DNA from: Prinsepia uniflora
Lineage: Eukaryota; Streptophyta; Magnoliopsida; Rosales; Rosaceae
DNA: 64,000 nt
Assembly: GCA_032719365.1 (NCBI GenBank)
Contig: CM064874.1
Coordinates: 26,855,716 to 26,919,715 of the forward strand
Reading direction: 5' to 3'
Position 1 is the stretch's first letter. Every line of letters begins with the position of its first letter. Made by a program: the position numbers and the translations under genes. Positions 44,169-56,639 of the stretch are shown piece after piece. Under the pieces are notes generated by a model that ran no database searches, was not told the origin of the DNA, and saw only the letters and a program-made list of their open reading frames with translations.

Positions 44169-47100
44169 TGTAACGACCCGTCCCGAATTCCAGGATTAGT
44201 TTAGTCACTAATCTTGATTAGTGAGGTTGAACGGTGGTTAGTAGGGCGGAATCGGACAAATTGTGCAAAATGACCGTTTTACCCCTGGTCGTGGGCAAAA
44301 TGTTGACTTTTTGTTCGGGCGGTCAAATGGACTTTGACCGATGACCGTGACGTAGTTCGGGACGTCACGAGTTCATAGACAGGTGGCACGTTCGATTCCG
44401 ATATTCGTAGAGAAAGTTATGGTGTTCGGAAGTTGAGGGGCATTTTGGTAATTTGGCTTATTAGGGGCCAAATGTTGACTTTTTGATCGGGAGGTCCGAT
44501 GGACGAGGGCCAAGGACCGTTACGTAGGTATCGTCGATACGAATCCAACGACAGGCGGCATGCCGAAATCGGAGATCCGACGACGACGTTATGGTCAAGG
44601 AAACGAACTAACGAACCGAGGCCGAGATTAAAATAATAATATAATAGTGAATAGTGACCATTGACTATGCACATCCGGATGAGTGACAAGTGTCACCCAT
44701 CCCCTGAATTCTGATCCTTGTTTCCCTCCAAACACAATCATTCCTACACCATCATTCCTTCTCCATCTTTTTCCCCCATTTCCTTATTCTTTGTTTTTCT
44801 TACCCGTGGACGATTTCAAAGCAGAGAGTGTGAGGGCTGGAGGATTTGGCTGCCTTCTCACGGCAGAATTGAGGGAATTGAGAGGCTAGGGAGACTGGAT
44901 TCATTTCGGGAAACACTGGGACTGAGTGTGGGTGGTGAGACAGAAAATTCGAAAATTAGATTATGGGAGGGAAAATTCGAAATCAAATCCTAAGGCCGTG
45001 AGGATCGAATTGGAGGTTACATTCAGCCTTCTGGGAATGCCACGATCAGAAACGTCGAAAGAACGAAGGGAATTGGTGCCGTTTTGACTCTGAACGAGCT
45101 TGGTGACAGAGGAGGAATTTCGAAGCTGAGTCGTGGAATTGGAGGCTTCGTTGGATGAAATTGTTGTGGGGAAATGATTTCTCATGATCCCACGATGCTT
45201 CTGGGATCATCAATTGAAGGAAACCGGCTGAGATCGATGAAACTCCATGGTTGCACAGTGGACGGTGTTCATACTTGAGTCGTGATCATTTACTGATCAA
45301 ACGACGAAATTGATGTGGGGGAATTGTGCCTCGTGGTCCACTGATGCTTCTGGTTGAACCAATTTGGGGAAATCAATCGAGATTGAAGGAATCCCATGAT
45401 TGAACAGTGACCGGGTGTTCTTCGTGGATCATCATCGAATCGTGGCAATCTGGGTAAGGATTTGTGTAATTGAGTTTACAGACTTATAATTGGACTTAAA
45501 ACGAAGCTAATGGATTGATCAATTGAAGGAATTAGGATCGAATTGACAGGATTGGAACCGGGTTGTGTCGCGGGTGAATTGGACCCGTTTACCAGACAAA
45601 CGGGTTGGGCTGGTGACACTGTAGCAGGCGCGTGAGTTTCACGCGCAGCCACTCACGGCGGCGCGTGACGGCGCGTGGGCACGGATCTCGAGGTGAGGTC
45701 AACATGACTTCTGTCCTATTTAATGTAACGGATATTTTGGAATTGGTTTCGGGTCGATCGGACACCGTCTCGATAGTGTTCGGGATGTCCGAAGGTTTTT
45801 AATTAAGTTTAAAAATAAGTAAAAATTCGGGAAAATTACGGGACTTTGATAGGATGTTAATGATGAGGTTAGTGACCCTCTAATGTGATTTGGACAGGAT
45901 TGGGAGTCTCGGTGTTAGTGGTGTGGCCCGGGAGGGCCGGTGGCACGCGTACCGAGGCACACGGTTAAAACGGTCTGTGAGTGGACTTTGGTTTTATAAA
46001 TCCTATGCATGCTTAAATGTGTTATATGGTTTATATACATGATTTCTATGATGGTATTTGTGAGCATTGATTTCGGGTATGTTGCACGTATTTCGAGGTG
46101 TTTTCTGTATTTCACGTATATCGGGGTTAACGGTTTAATTGTGGTTTTGCGTGCTTATGGTTAAATAAATAATATGATAAAATGGTTTTTATTGGAAAGA
46201 TGAATTCGGGCTTGAGGCCCACTTGTTTTGGAAATCTCGGACTTGGAGTCCATTTGAGTACGTAATCGGGCTGCGGGCCCAGTTGGTTTATAAGTCGGGC
46301 TGCGGGCCCAGTTGGTTTATAAATCGGGCCGTGGGCCCAGTGGTTCATAAAGTCGGGCATGGGGCCCAGTTGGATTAAAATGATGATTTCGGGTCAGGGG
46401 CCCTATATTTAATAAATGTGGTTTCGGGTCAGGGACCCTAAATGGAATTGTGTTTTATGGAAAATTCGGGCAGGGCCCATTATGATGTTGTGAAATGAAT
46501 TAATAAAAACTGTTTTCCATATACCATCTGTACACATGGATATATGATGGTCTCCTCCAAATGTCTGGGACACTGGGGAAGTCACGGTGCATTGCCTGCG
46601 ATGGGTCATTATACGGAGCAGCCGGACCGTATGATGACTCAGGAGCAGGATTGCTATGATTGACGTAAGGGACGTCAGACATCAGGGATGTCAGATATAT
46701 AGACCCGGAGAGACCCCGGGCAGCACGCGTAGCTTATGAAACCGTGAGACATGACGTCAGGGACGTCTAGCATCAGGGATGCTGGTGATGGTAATGGTAA
46801 AATACGAATTAATGGAATGGCTTTCCGGGTGGATTTATGATTGTGTGATTTTAATGAATTAATGTTCATTTATGGTAGTGGGTGGTGACCCACATGGTCG
46901 TATATGTATGGTGGTGGTATTCCACGGTTTTGGGCTGAGTTCCCACACTTGGTTTTTGGTTAACGGTTTTTGGGCTAAGGCCCTAAGGGCTCGGTTGAGC
47001 AAACGTTTTGGTTACTGGTTTTTGTGGCATGCATACGTTTTTATTGGAGGGCATAAATGTCTTATAAATGTATTTGATGAACTTACTGGTTTTTGTCCAC

Positions 47101-47313
47101 TCACAACTTTTGGTTTTAATGCCCTTCAGGTTGATTACGGATGCGATTGCAGCAGAGACTGAGACATTGCACATCTCCTCCATCGATCCTTGCGCACTCT
47201 GGATGCCCCGTTTGGGCAGTGGCTCTTGGTCATCCCTTGTCTGACACCCCTGGTTGGACGGGAGCAGGGCACATTCCATGGTAATCCCGGGGGGATTGGG
47301 ATGGGTCCTGTCA
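44169..47313 (+). repeat. 3' LTR of the LARD (3145 bp)
   Basis: Near-identical to 37844-40991. Differences include the 3-bp indel near 46453, clustered changes at 46500-46720 in the hairpin array, and TGG to TGA at 47160-47162, which shortens an open frame present in the 5' copy. Confidence 0.92.
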
Positions 47314-50300
47314 CTGTCTCTTCCCTTCCACCCAGAATTCCAAGATATCTCGTTGTTTCTTTCTGTGGGTGGATAGAATGAGAAAAGAGTTTCAGGCTAA
47401 TCTTCGGTCTAATGGGGTGTACCATCTAGTAGGCATGTTCGACCTCTCCACTAACTTGGACGTGAGTCTTCTCATTGCTGCCATGTGTTTTTGGAACATC
47501 ACCACGAACACTTTTGATATTAAAGTTAGACCCGTGACTCACTCTCCTAAATTTGGGGGTTATGTTCAGTCTGAATCCGTTTGGGAGGATTGCTGATTTT
47601 ACCAATAGATACACCGAACTATACACTCCTGGAGATTTAATTCCATAGATAGTCAGAGCCCATTCTTCTCTTACTGTGTGCAGCGCTTTTAACCCATTTT
47701 TAGCGAGTGTTTGCCTTATGACACAGACGACAACCTCAAAGGGGAAAATTATTTCAATCGTGTAGGGATTCCTGGCGAAGGCCTGCTTCTATGCATGAAA
47801 TGATCTAGTTCTACCATTTTTGGTTGGGCTGGTTTGTTTTCCCAAAATCCTCCAAAGTCCTGAAAATGGAATTGGTTTTTCTTATCTAAGCATTAGCCTC
47901 ATATGGGGATATTATTATGGGCCTAATCGTCGTTTCTCAAATATACAGTCTTCTTCATTTGATAGTCTTCCATCTGTGCTTGAAGATGCCCCTTGAACTG
48001 ACCATTATGGATGGTCCAAGCATGATTGAACTCATCTTTCCCTCAATTTCAATCACAACCAAAAGATTTCAGTTTACACTCTCTCTGGTAATAAGTTAAT
48101 GCTTTTGTCACATGTGAAAGGTTCCCCGTTAGATTGCCTATCAATCTTCTTTCGGCTTAACCTTCATCCCAAGGAACATTGGGAGGCTATTATCAATTGT
48201 GGCCTTCCCCGTTCTAACCTTGAAGGGCCTTTCCTAATTCGCTCCAACGTACCCATATATTTGTAGGAATATGCAAGGGACTTCATCAACTATCTAACAT
48301 GAGAACTGCTGAAGGATTAGTAGCAATCCTAAAATTCAGTCTAACTCCATTGCTCAGTTTGGTTTTTGCCAAACCATTCTTGTGTCCTTTTTTAGGGGAG
48401 CCAATGCTGGTACTTCTTTTCACCTTTAGAAATTTCCCAATCACGGTTCTCTGTCCACCTGGCAAGCATTCTATGACACCCCTCTTCGGTTTCCCAAATT
48501 AATGAAGGTATCTTGTGAATGGTCTCAACCCTTTCCTCGATGGTAGACATCCTACTTCGACAGCACCCTCAAAGTCACACGAGAGGTAGTGTTTAACTAG
48601 CAATTTAAGGCCTTCAAGCGACTGGTGAGATCATATTCGACCCTTGTTGCTAGGTTGGAGAAGGAAATTCGGAATCAGAATAAGAGCCCCTTTAATTGTA
48701 AATTTATATGCAGTGAAAGCCCAAATCTATTTCTTTTTTATGTTCATTTTTAACCATCCATCTTTCCAATTGGGATTGACAAGGTAGATTTGCTCGTGGA
48801 GGGGGCTGATTATCCCTTCACCCTTGTTGGAGATAATTTTGATGAAGTCCTATCCCTGGAGAAACCAGTAGGTCGAGATGAAGAGACCATAAAGGAAGAG
48901 GCAATTTCCGGTCTTTCACTTTAGGGTAAGAGCTTTGTTCTTTGTTCTCTTTAATTTTCCTTTGAACAAAAACTAATTGTTCTCGTACCAGGTTCTCCCC
49001 AACGGGTGTCTACTGGCGATAAAAAGGTAGCCTCTTCTTCTACCATGATGACGGAGATTCTGATTTCTCCCCATATGGCTAAAACTCTAGTTTCAAAGAA
49101 AAATGGGCATCACTTGGTTTTTGTTAAGGAAGAAGAAGAAAGTGATGATGAGACACTTACATCACGGGTGAGGTACAAGACGGTTTTGAAGAAAACATAG
49201 GAACCACCTGTTCCTTTAGAGTTTCCTCATGTCTTCAAGATCCCCTTCAAGGTCAGTATGATTTCTTTTCACTTGTCTCCTTTTTCCACAATTGGTTTTG
49301 AACATGAGGCTCTTTTTAGGTAATTCCCTCGATCCTTGATTCCTCTATCTATGCCACTTCAACTGACGATGTGGTTGGGGTGGTCTAGATATGATGGTTG
49401 ATCTTTCTCCCGACCATTCAGGCTTTGATCAAACTCTACCTGTTTCAGCTCCCCCTTGTGATGTGCCAACCGTCGTATCTTCTTCTTCAGTTGTCTTGAG
49501 GGCCTCTAACACCTTTTATGTTGAGAAGTCTATTGTTCATTTCAAGCGGGACTTCCTCCATTAGGTCCTTACGAGGTCGGGCGTTTTCGGAGCTTGTGTG
49601 ACTATTCCTTCTCAAGAGGTGGTGGGTCAGATTTCTTTCCCTTTTTATAAGGCTTCAGCTGAAATGGCCATAGATATGGGATGCCCATCCTCCAAATCCT
49701 TATGTGGCCGACTCTTCCAATACGCAATTTGATACAGAGGCAAATGATATGGCTTCTATGCTTGGAGAGGTATTTCCTACATCTAGTCTTGAGGCAAATT
49801 TTGTGAGTTCCTTTGTCTTTTAGTAATCTTCCTAGTGTTTTTGTTTAGATCCCCAACTCTTCTGAAACAGAGCTTGTGGTGGGCAAGGTGAATTCCTTAT
49901 TTAAGACGATTTTGACGGGAGGTTCCAACCATACTTAACCTAAGTTTCCCTTTTAGCCTGATTTCATCTGTGTCTGGGATCTCCTTCAAGCTTGTGCAGA
50001 CATGGCAGATGTTTGGGACATAGAATCCGTGAGGAGAGCTTTGTTCACTTTCTCCCATTTTCGGCCTCTGTATGCAGTTTTTTGTCCTGTTTGTGGTGAA
50101 ATTCTTGGATAAATATCGAGATAAATTGCCTGAGTATGAGCGTTGTGTGTTAGAATTCATCTCTTGTCGATGCTCTAACACCTAATGAATAAGAGATGTC
50201 CAAGCAAAAGTTTGTTATGAAGAGCAAAGGGTGTATGAATATGGGCAAGAAGTTGGTCGGGATCAGGAGAAGACACAGGAGCTCAAAGCTCAAAATGCTC

Positions 50301-51602
50301 TCAAGAGGGCAAAATGTACAACCTTCCAACAATCCGTTGAACAATCAAGAGAAGAATTTTTTGGTTTTGAAGGCGTCATTAAGAAGGAAGGAGAAAGGCT
50401 TTGGGCCCGTCACGAGGCGTACGAGGCTGAGCCATTAAACCGCGAATTATGTAGGATTGGGCTTCAACCCATTTTAGATGCTTTATTAGGCCTTTGAATT
50501 CTCTGGCCTTTGTTTTCATTCTTTTAATTATTGCAAGCAATAATAATTTCTTTGATTCAAGATCTTCTATGCATGTGGACATGTATCCTTAGAAAACTCC
50601 TCGTTTCTCGCATTATGATTTCTGATGCCTGGGTTTTTAAACCTCTTATTTAAATCCTTCTTTTCTTAACAAAGTCATTATAGTTCTGTTCACTCCTGTC
50701 TTTTGGAGAATTTACCAAAAGACAAACCCTTGGTTGCTATTTTTACAATGGCTTCTCAGGATTTTATCAACTCTCCCAATTATTCCACTTATGAATTAGA
50801 CCAAACTCTTCCAACCTATAAAGAGATGTCAGTCGAAGTTCATCGTCTTTGCCGTGAGAACAACGTTCTTGAGAGGATGCTGGAGAGAGCTGAAGATCTC
50901 TGGGTAGAGAGCAAGGTCATGACGGAGGATAGGAACATGCATTATCAAGAGAAACTTGACACCATTCGCTAGAAGAAAGCTGATATATTTTTGGATGTTT
51001 CAGCTGTTGATGTGGTTGAATCGAACCGGGGCACGACCTGTGATCCTGATATGATTCGCACCCTGGGTGGGCCATGGTGGGGATTGATTTCACCCATCTT
51101 TAGAAATTGTATTTTTTAGTATACCTTTGTTTCCTTTGGTAATAAAATAGAAATTTCCAAATATCAGCCTTATCTTTTTAGATATTTCTTGTCCGCTTTT
51201 AGATTTTTGTTGCTTTCGTGATGTCACCCACCGATTTTAGATCTATAAATTTAAGTGTACTCTGACTCTGTCATTGCTCAAAGTCAAACTTCCAGCATAC
51301 TTCTAAAAATGGCCTCAAGTAGTTGTGATCCATTAGGGATTCCTACCTCATACTATATGTGTTTGATTAAGTGTCTCCAAGCTAAATCTCAAGGGCATGT
51401 GGGCTTCATCTCAGACGTAAAGCATAGGTCCTACGTCCTTGCTGCTGCCACGAGAGTCTTAAGTTCTGAAACGCATCGTGAGAAGCCTATCTTTTATGCT
51501 AAAGTTATGTCTCTTCGAGAGATGTTGGCTGAGGCTCAATATCGTATAATCCCCTTTGAGGGTGAGGGGTTGTGCTTTTTGATGAGGAGAAGCGCCTCCT
51601 AG

Positions 51603-52308
51603 CTGACCTCGCCGCTCGAGGCAAGCTGATTCAGTGCCTACAAGGTTATGCTTATGAGGACTGTTTTGACTAGGGTTTTGTTGATAGGGCTATTGGGAAA
51701 CCTCACCCTATGAACCTGTGATCCTTCCTCATAGATTTTCCTTTCTTTCAGCTCTATAGGAGTAAATCTACTTGCTCGTATTTTGGTCATTTTCGGCCAT
51801 TTCTAGGTTAGTTAGTTTGGTGTCTTATTTTTTTATAAATATTTTGTAAGTCTTTTTCTTGAAGTTGGTAACTAAAAGAAAGTCTTTTAAGAGATTCAAT
51901 AAAAGTAGTTTTTATTATATTATATATTTTCTCTGAGCCTTTCAAATCGGCTCCCTTTGGCCATTTTTTGGCCTTCATCCCTTCATAGGAAAATTATTTG
52001 TTGGATTTTAGCGAGTTCACTTTGAACTCTTTATGTTCTTCTGCAGTCATGTTATGACCTTCAATTCGCGGACTATCCAGGTTGGGATATTTTCTGTTGT
52101 CGGGATGTGAAGATTTCCTGGACTAGACGTTCAACAACCCATCTTCTACAAAGTCGCCAAACGTGATCTTTATTCTTGCTTCTACAAGAGTCTCAGATGC
52201 AGAGCTTGGGAGGGATATATTTCTTTGAATGCTAACTTTGTCCTTTCTTTTTCTTCAGTTTTCCTCAAGAAGATACATCCAACTCCCTACTGGTTATTGG
52301 CGGAGTTA
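51603..52308. other. Non-coding remainder of Tat B before the solo LTR
   Basis: AT-rich sequence with polyadenylation-like AATAAAA near 51899; no gene seen. Confidence 0.35.
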
Positions 52309-55300
52309 CCCCCTGACAGGACCCATCCCAATCCACCCGGGATTAGCATGGAATATGCCCTGCTCCCGTCCAACAAGGGGTGTTAGACAAGGGATAACCA
52401 AGAATCACTGCCCAAACGGGGCATCCAGAGTGCGCAAGGATCGATGGAGGAGGTATGCAACGTCCCAGTCTCTGCTGCAATCGCATCCGGGATCAACCTG
52501 AAGGGCATTAAAACCAAAAGCTGTGAGTGGACAAAAACCAATAAGTTTACCCAAATACATTTATAAGACATTTATGCCCTCCAATAAAAACGTATGCATG
52601 CCACAAAAACCAGTAACCAAAACGTTTGCTCAACCGAGCCATTAGGGCCTTAGCCCAAAAACCGTTAACCAAAAACCAAGTGTGGGAACTCAGCCCAAAA
52701 CAGTGGGATACCACCACTATACATATACGACCATGTGGGTCACCACCCACGACCATAAATGAACATCAATTCATTAAAATCACACAATCATAAATCTACC
52801 CGGAAAGCCATTTCATTTATTCGTATTTTACCATTACCATCACCAGCATCCCTGATGCTAGACGTCCCTGACGTCGTGTCTCACGGTTTCATAAGCTACG
52901 CGTGCTGCCCGGGGTCTCTCCGGGTCCATATATCTGACATCCCTGATGTCTGACGTCCCAGACGTCAATCATAGCAATCCTGCTCCTGAGTCATCATACG
53001 GTCCGGCTGCTCCGTATGGTGACCCTTCGCAGGCAATGCACCGTGACTTCCCCAGTGTCCCAGACATCTGGAGGAGACCATCATATATCCATGTGTACAG
53101 ATGGTATATGGAAAAACAGTTTTATTAACTCATTTCACAACATCACAATGGGCCCTGCCCGAATTTTCCATAAAACAACACATTTCCATTTAGGGTCCCT
53201 GACCCGAAACCACATTTATTAAATATAGGGCCCCTGGCCCGAAATCATCATTTTAATCCAACTGGGCCCCATGCCCGACTTTATGAACCACTGGGCCCAC
53301 GGCCCGATTTATAAATCAACTGGGCCCGCAGCCCGACTTATAAACCAACTGGGCCCGCAGCCCGATTACGTACTCAAATGGACTCCAAGTCCGAGATTTC
53401 CAAAACAAGTGGGCCTCAAGCCCGAATTCATCTTTCCAATATAAAAACCGTTTTATCATAATATTTATTTAACCACAAGCACGCAAAACCACAAATAAAC
53501 CGTTAATCCCGATACACGTGCAATACGGAAAACACCTCGAAATACGTGCAACACACCCAAAATCAATACTCGCAAATACCATCATAGAAATCATGTATAT
53601 AAACCATATATCACATTTAAGCATGCATAGGATTTATAAAACCAAAGTCCACTCACAGACCGTTTTAACCGTGTGCCTCGATACGCGTGCCACCGGCCCT
53701 CCCGGGCCACACCACTATCACCGGGACTCCCAATCCTGTCCAAAACACATTAGAGGGTCACTAACCTCATCATTAACATCCTATCAAAGTCCCGTAATTT
53801 TCCCAAATTTTTACTTATTTTTAAACTTAATTTAAAACCTTCGGATATCCCGAACAATATCGAGACGGTGTCCGATCGACACGAAACCAATTCCAAAATG
53901 TCCGTTACATTAAATAGGGCAGAAGTCATGTTGACCTCACCTCGAGATTCGTGCCCACGCGCCGCCACGCGCCGCCGTGAGTGGCTGCGCGTGAAACCCA
54001 CGCGCCTGCTACAGTGTCACCAGCCCAACCCGTTTGTCTGGTAAACGGGTCCAATTTACCCGCGACACAACCCGGTTCCAATCCTGTCAATTCGATCCTA
54101 ATTCCTTCAATTGATCATTCCATTAGCTTCGTTTTAAGTCCAATTATAAGGCTGTAACATCAATTACACGATAACTTACCCATATTCCATCGATTCCACG
54201 ATGAACACGAAGAACACCCAGGTTACTGTGCGTTCATGGAATTCCCTCAATTGCTGCAGGTTTCATCCAATTGATGATTCCAGAAGCATCAATGGACCAT
54301 GAGGAACAATTCCCCCACATCAATTGCATCAAACCTGTGCCCAATCGTCACGACTCAAGCTCAAGCACCGTCACTGTTCAACAATGGAGTTCTGCCATTC
54401 TCCAACGTTTTCCTTCAATTGATGAACCCAGAAGCATCGTGGGATCATGGGAAGCAGTTTCCCCACCTCAATTTCATCCAACGAAGCCTCCAATTCCACG
54501 ACTCAGCTTCGAAATTCCTCCTCTGTCACCAAGTGTGATCAGAGCCAATTGGTGGCCAAATCCCTTCGTTCCTTCGACAAAACTGATCGTGGCACTCCCA
54601 GGAAGCTGAAGGTAATCTCCAATTTGATCCTCACGGCTCAATTCCTTCAATTCGAATTTTCCCTCTCATTTTCCCGAAATCAAAAATCCAAAATTCAACA
54701 CTCTCACAACCCCTCGTGTTTCCCCGTTAATTCCCTCATCTTAGTCTCCCATTTTCTCTCAAGAACAGCAGAATAAGGGAGCCAATTCTCCCTAATCCGA
54801 ATCCCACATTTTGTGCACGGTTTAGGAACAAAGAGGAGAAAATTAGGGGAAATGGTGGATTAGATGATGATGATGTAGTAATGATGATGTTTGGAGGGAA
54901 ACAAGGAGCTGGAAACAAGGGATGGGTGACACTTGTCACTCATCCGGATGTGCACAGTCAACGGTCACTATTCATTATTATATTATTATTTTAATCCCGG
55001 CCTCGGTTCGTTAGTTCGTTTCCTTGACCATAACGTCGTCGTCGGATCTCCGATTTCGGCATGCCGCCTGTCGTTGGATTCGTATCGACGATACCTACGT
55101 AACGGTCCTTGGCCCTCGCCCATCGGACCTCCCGATCAAAAGTCAACATTTGGCCCCTAATAAGCCAAATTACCAAAATACCCCTCAACTTTCGAACATC
55201 AAAACTTTCTCTACGAATGTCGGAATCGAACGTGCCACCTGTCTATGAACTCGTGACGTCCCGAACTACGTCACGGTCATCGGTCAAAGTCCATTTGACC

Positions 55301-55457
55301 GCCCGATCAAAAAGTCAACATTTTGCCCACGACCAAGGGCAAAACGGTCATTTTGCACAATTTGTCTGATTCCGCCCTACTAAGCACCGTTCAACCTCAC
55401 TAATTGAGATTAGTCACTAAACTAATCCCGGAATTCGGGACGGGTCGTTACACCCCC
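52309..55457 (-). mobile_element. Solo LTR of the LARD family, TSD CCCCC
   Basis: The LTR is 52314-55452 (3139 bp) on the - strand, from TGTAACGACCCGTCCCG (55452) to GGGATGGGTCCTGTCA (52314), with CCCCC on both sides (52309-52313, 55453-55457). It aligns with the LARD LTRs from end to end, including the hairpin array (52845-53423) and the GC-rich palindrome (about 53945-54005), with moderate divergence. It is older than the LARD insertion. Confidence 0.92.
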
Positions 55458-55559
55458 AAGCTTGTCTGAGCCAACTTGTAGGTTTTAAATTGTCTTTGGA
55501 TCTTGTACTTAGTAGTCCTTTCTAATTCCTTGCTCTACTTGCCATTTTTTACCAACCAT

Positions 55560-56070
55560 GTACCATTTCCCCTCTTGAATGAAGGCCTTCCCTAGTTGGG
55601 ATGTTGATGATCCTAGACAAGTAGCCTTTTGGCTATCAAAATTCCGCTGGTTGGTTAAAGATTTTTAGTTGGCTGGCCATTTGTGTTTCTTGATATCCCC
55701 TAGCATCTGAAAGACAGAACTTCGAGGAAGTTTTCCTTTTGGACTATAAAGTCCGTAGCTGGTTTCAGGATAATCGAGGATGCCCTTATCCCATCCTTCT
55801 CTCAACCTCTTTAGTTCTAGGTCTATCTTAGCTTTTGGGGTAGGGATTTCCAACACACTCTTTGTCCTACGCTTACGGTATATGACCAGATCCTCAACGA
55901 TCATAGCTAGCGATCTTCCAGGCTAATGAGCTTCCTTGGGTGCCTTTGGCTGACCCTCTTTGGTAATGTTATCCTTTTTCGGCTGTGACCATTGTAGGTC
56001 GACAATGTTTACTGATGCCATAGGGAACAGATTAGTGACTAATGTCATTGAAAATTTTGGTATTGGTGGC
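55560..56070 (-). pseudogene. Gag/protease-region relic of Tat B
   Basis: Open - strand stretch 55665-55904 (KIDLELKRLREGWDKGIL, then SSVFQMLGDIKKHKW). The SVFQMLG phrase resembles the SVFDRLG-type repeats between Gag and protease in some Tat polyproteins. No catalytic motif is visible. Low certainty. Confidence 0.35.
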
Positions 56071-56080
56071 ATGGCAATAT

Positions 56081-56616
56081 AAAGGGTGGCAATTTTTGAC
56101 ACGACTCGAAACCCGCATGAGATTTATCCAAGTCAACTCGCACGATTAAAATTTTGGGTCATTTTCTGGTTAACCTGTTATAACCCGTTTAATAAATGGG
56201 TGGGTTTCAGGTCAACCTGTTAACTCGTACAAGGACCTGTTAACCCGTTTAATAAATGGGTAGATTTTAGGTTAACAGCTTAACCCGTATATTGACTTAT
56301 ATATTGACCCATTTAATAAACGTGTCATTACTAACCCAAATATCTACCCATTTACCTACCTAAATACCTATTAAATTTTATAATTTAAATAAGTTAAACA
56401 TGTTAAACAGGTTAAACGGGTCATAGATTAATTGAGTTTTGAGTACGATCTGTTTATTAAATGGGCTAGACATGTTACACGTGTTATGCGGGTCATTTAC
56501 AGGTCGGGTTCGGGTTGGACATTCTTGACACAATTATTAAACGGGTCGGGTTTGGTTCAGGCATAAATAGGTAAAATAGAGTTCATGACACGACACGACC
56601 CATTGCCATCCCTATT
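56081..56616. mobile_element. hAT-type MITE (536 bp)
   Basis: The terminal inverted repeats are AAAGGGTGGCAATTTTTGAC with ACGAC at the left and, read inverted, AATAGGGATGGCAATGGGTC with GTGTCG at the right. This RGGGRTGGCAA-type end with CACGACACGAC is a common plant hAT signature. CAATAT stands on both sides (56075-56080, 56617-56622), probably the surviving core of an 8-bp duplication. The interior has repeated AACCCGTTTAATAAATGGGT-like inverted units. No transposase. Confidence 0.75.
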
Positions 56617-56639
56617 CAATATGCCCCTAGTTGATCACC

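Larger units (their letters stand above)
37839..47318 (+). mobile_element. Full-length non-autonomous LTR element (LARD), TSD CTGTC
   Basis: Body 37844-47313 (9470 bp), flanked by the perfect duplication CTGTC (37839-37843, 47314-47318). LTRs of 3148 and 3145 bp enclose 3177 bp that contains a primer site and a polypurine tract but no coding capacity. The end of the internal region (TTTCGAGGACAAAATTTATTA before the PPT) is typical of Tekay/Del-like chromoviruses, the likely source of its proteins. By my reading the LTRs differ at about 20-25 bases and one 3-bp indel (a GTT near 40129), roughly 0.7 percent, so the insertion is recent. It split the Tat B antisense ORF. Confidence 0.92.
37501..51602 (+). 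pseudogene. Antisense ORF of Tat element B (plant-mobile-domain-like), interrupted
   Basis: The ORF starts MSSKSAMKGKK at 37501 with a leader from 37345. It is cut at 37843 by the LARD and resumes at 47319. 47369-47590 is open and resembles the plant mobile domain found in retroelements (FQANLRSNGVYHLVGMFDL, then FWNITTNTFDIKV). Stops accumulate beyond. Later open pieces are acidic or coiled: 49006-49200, 50231-50497 (EQSREEFFGFEGVIKKEGE) and 50703-50972 (RLCRENNVLERMLERAEDL), with a last piece at 51255-51602. The mobile-domain call rests on a short match. The gene is not functional. Confidence 0.5.

Noticed and set aside
54271..54776. 112- and 109-codon + strand ORFs
   Set aside because: Antisense to the solo LTR 52314-55452, in overlapping frames with low-complexity Ser/Pro composition; the equivalent LARD LTR region does not keep them.
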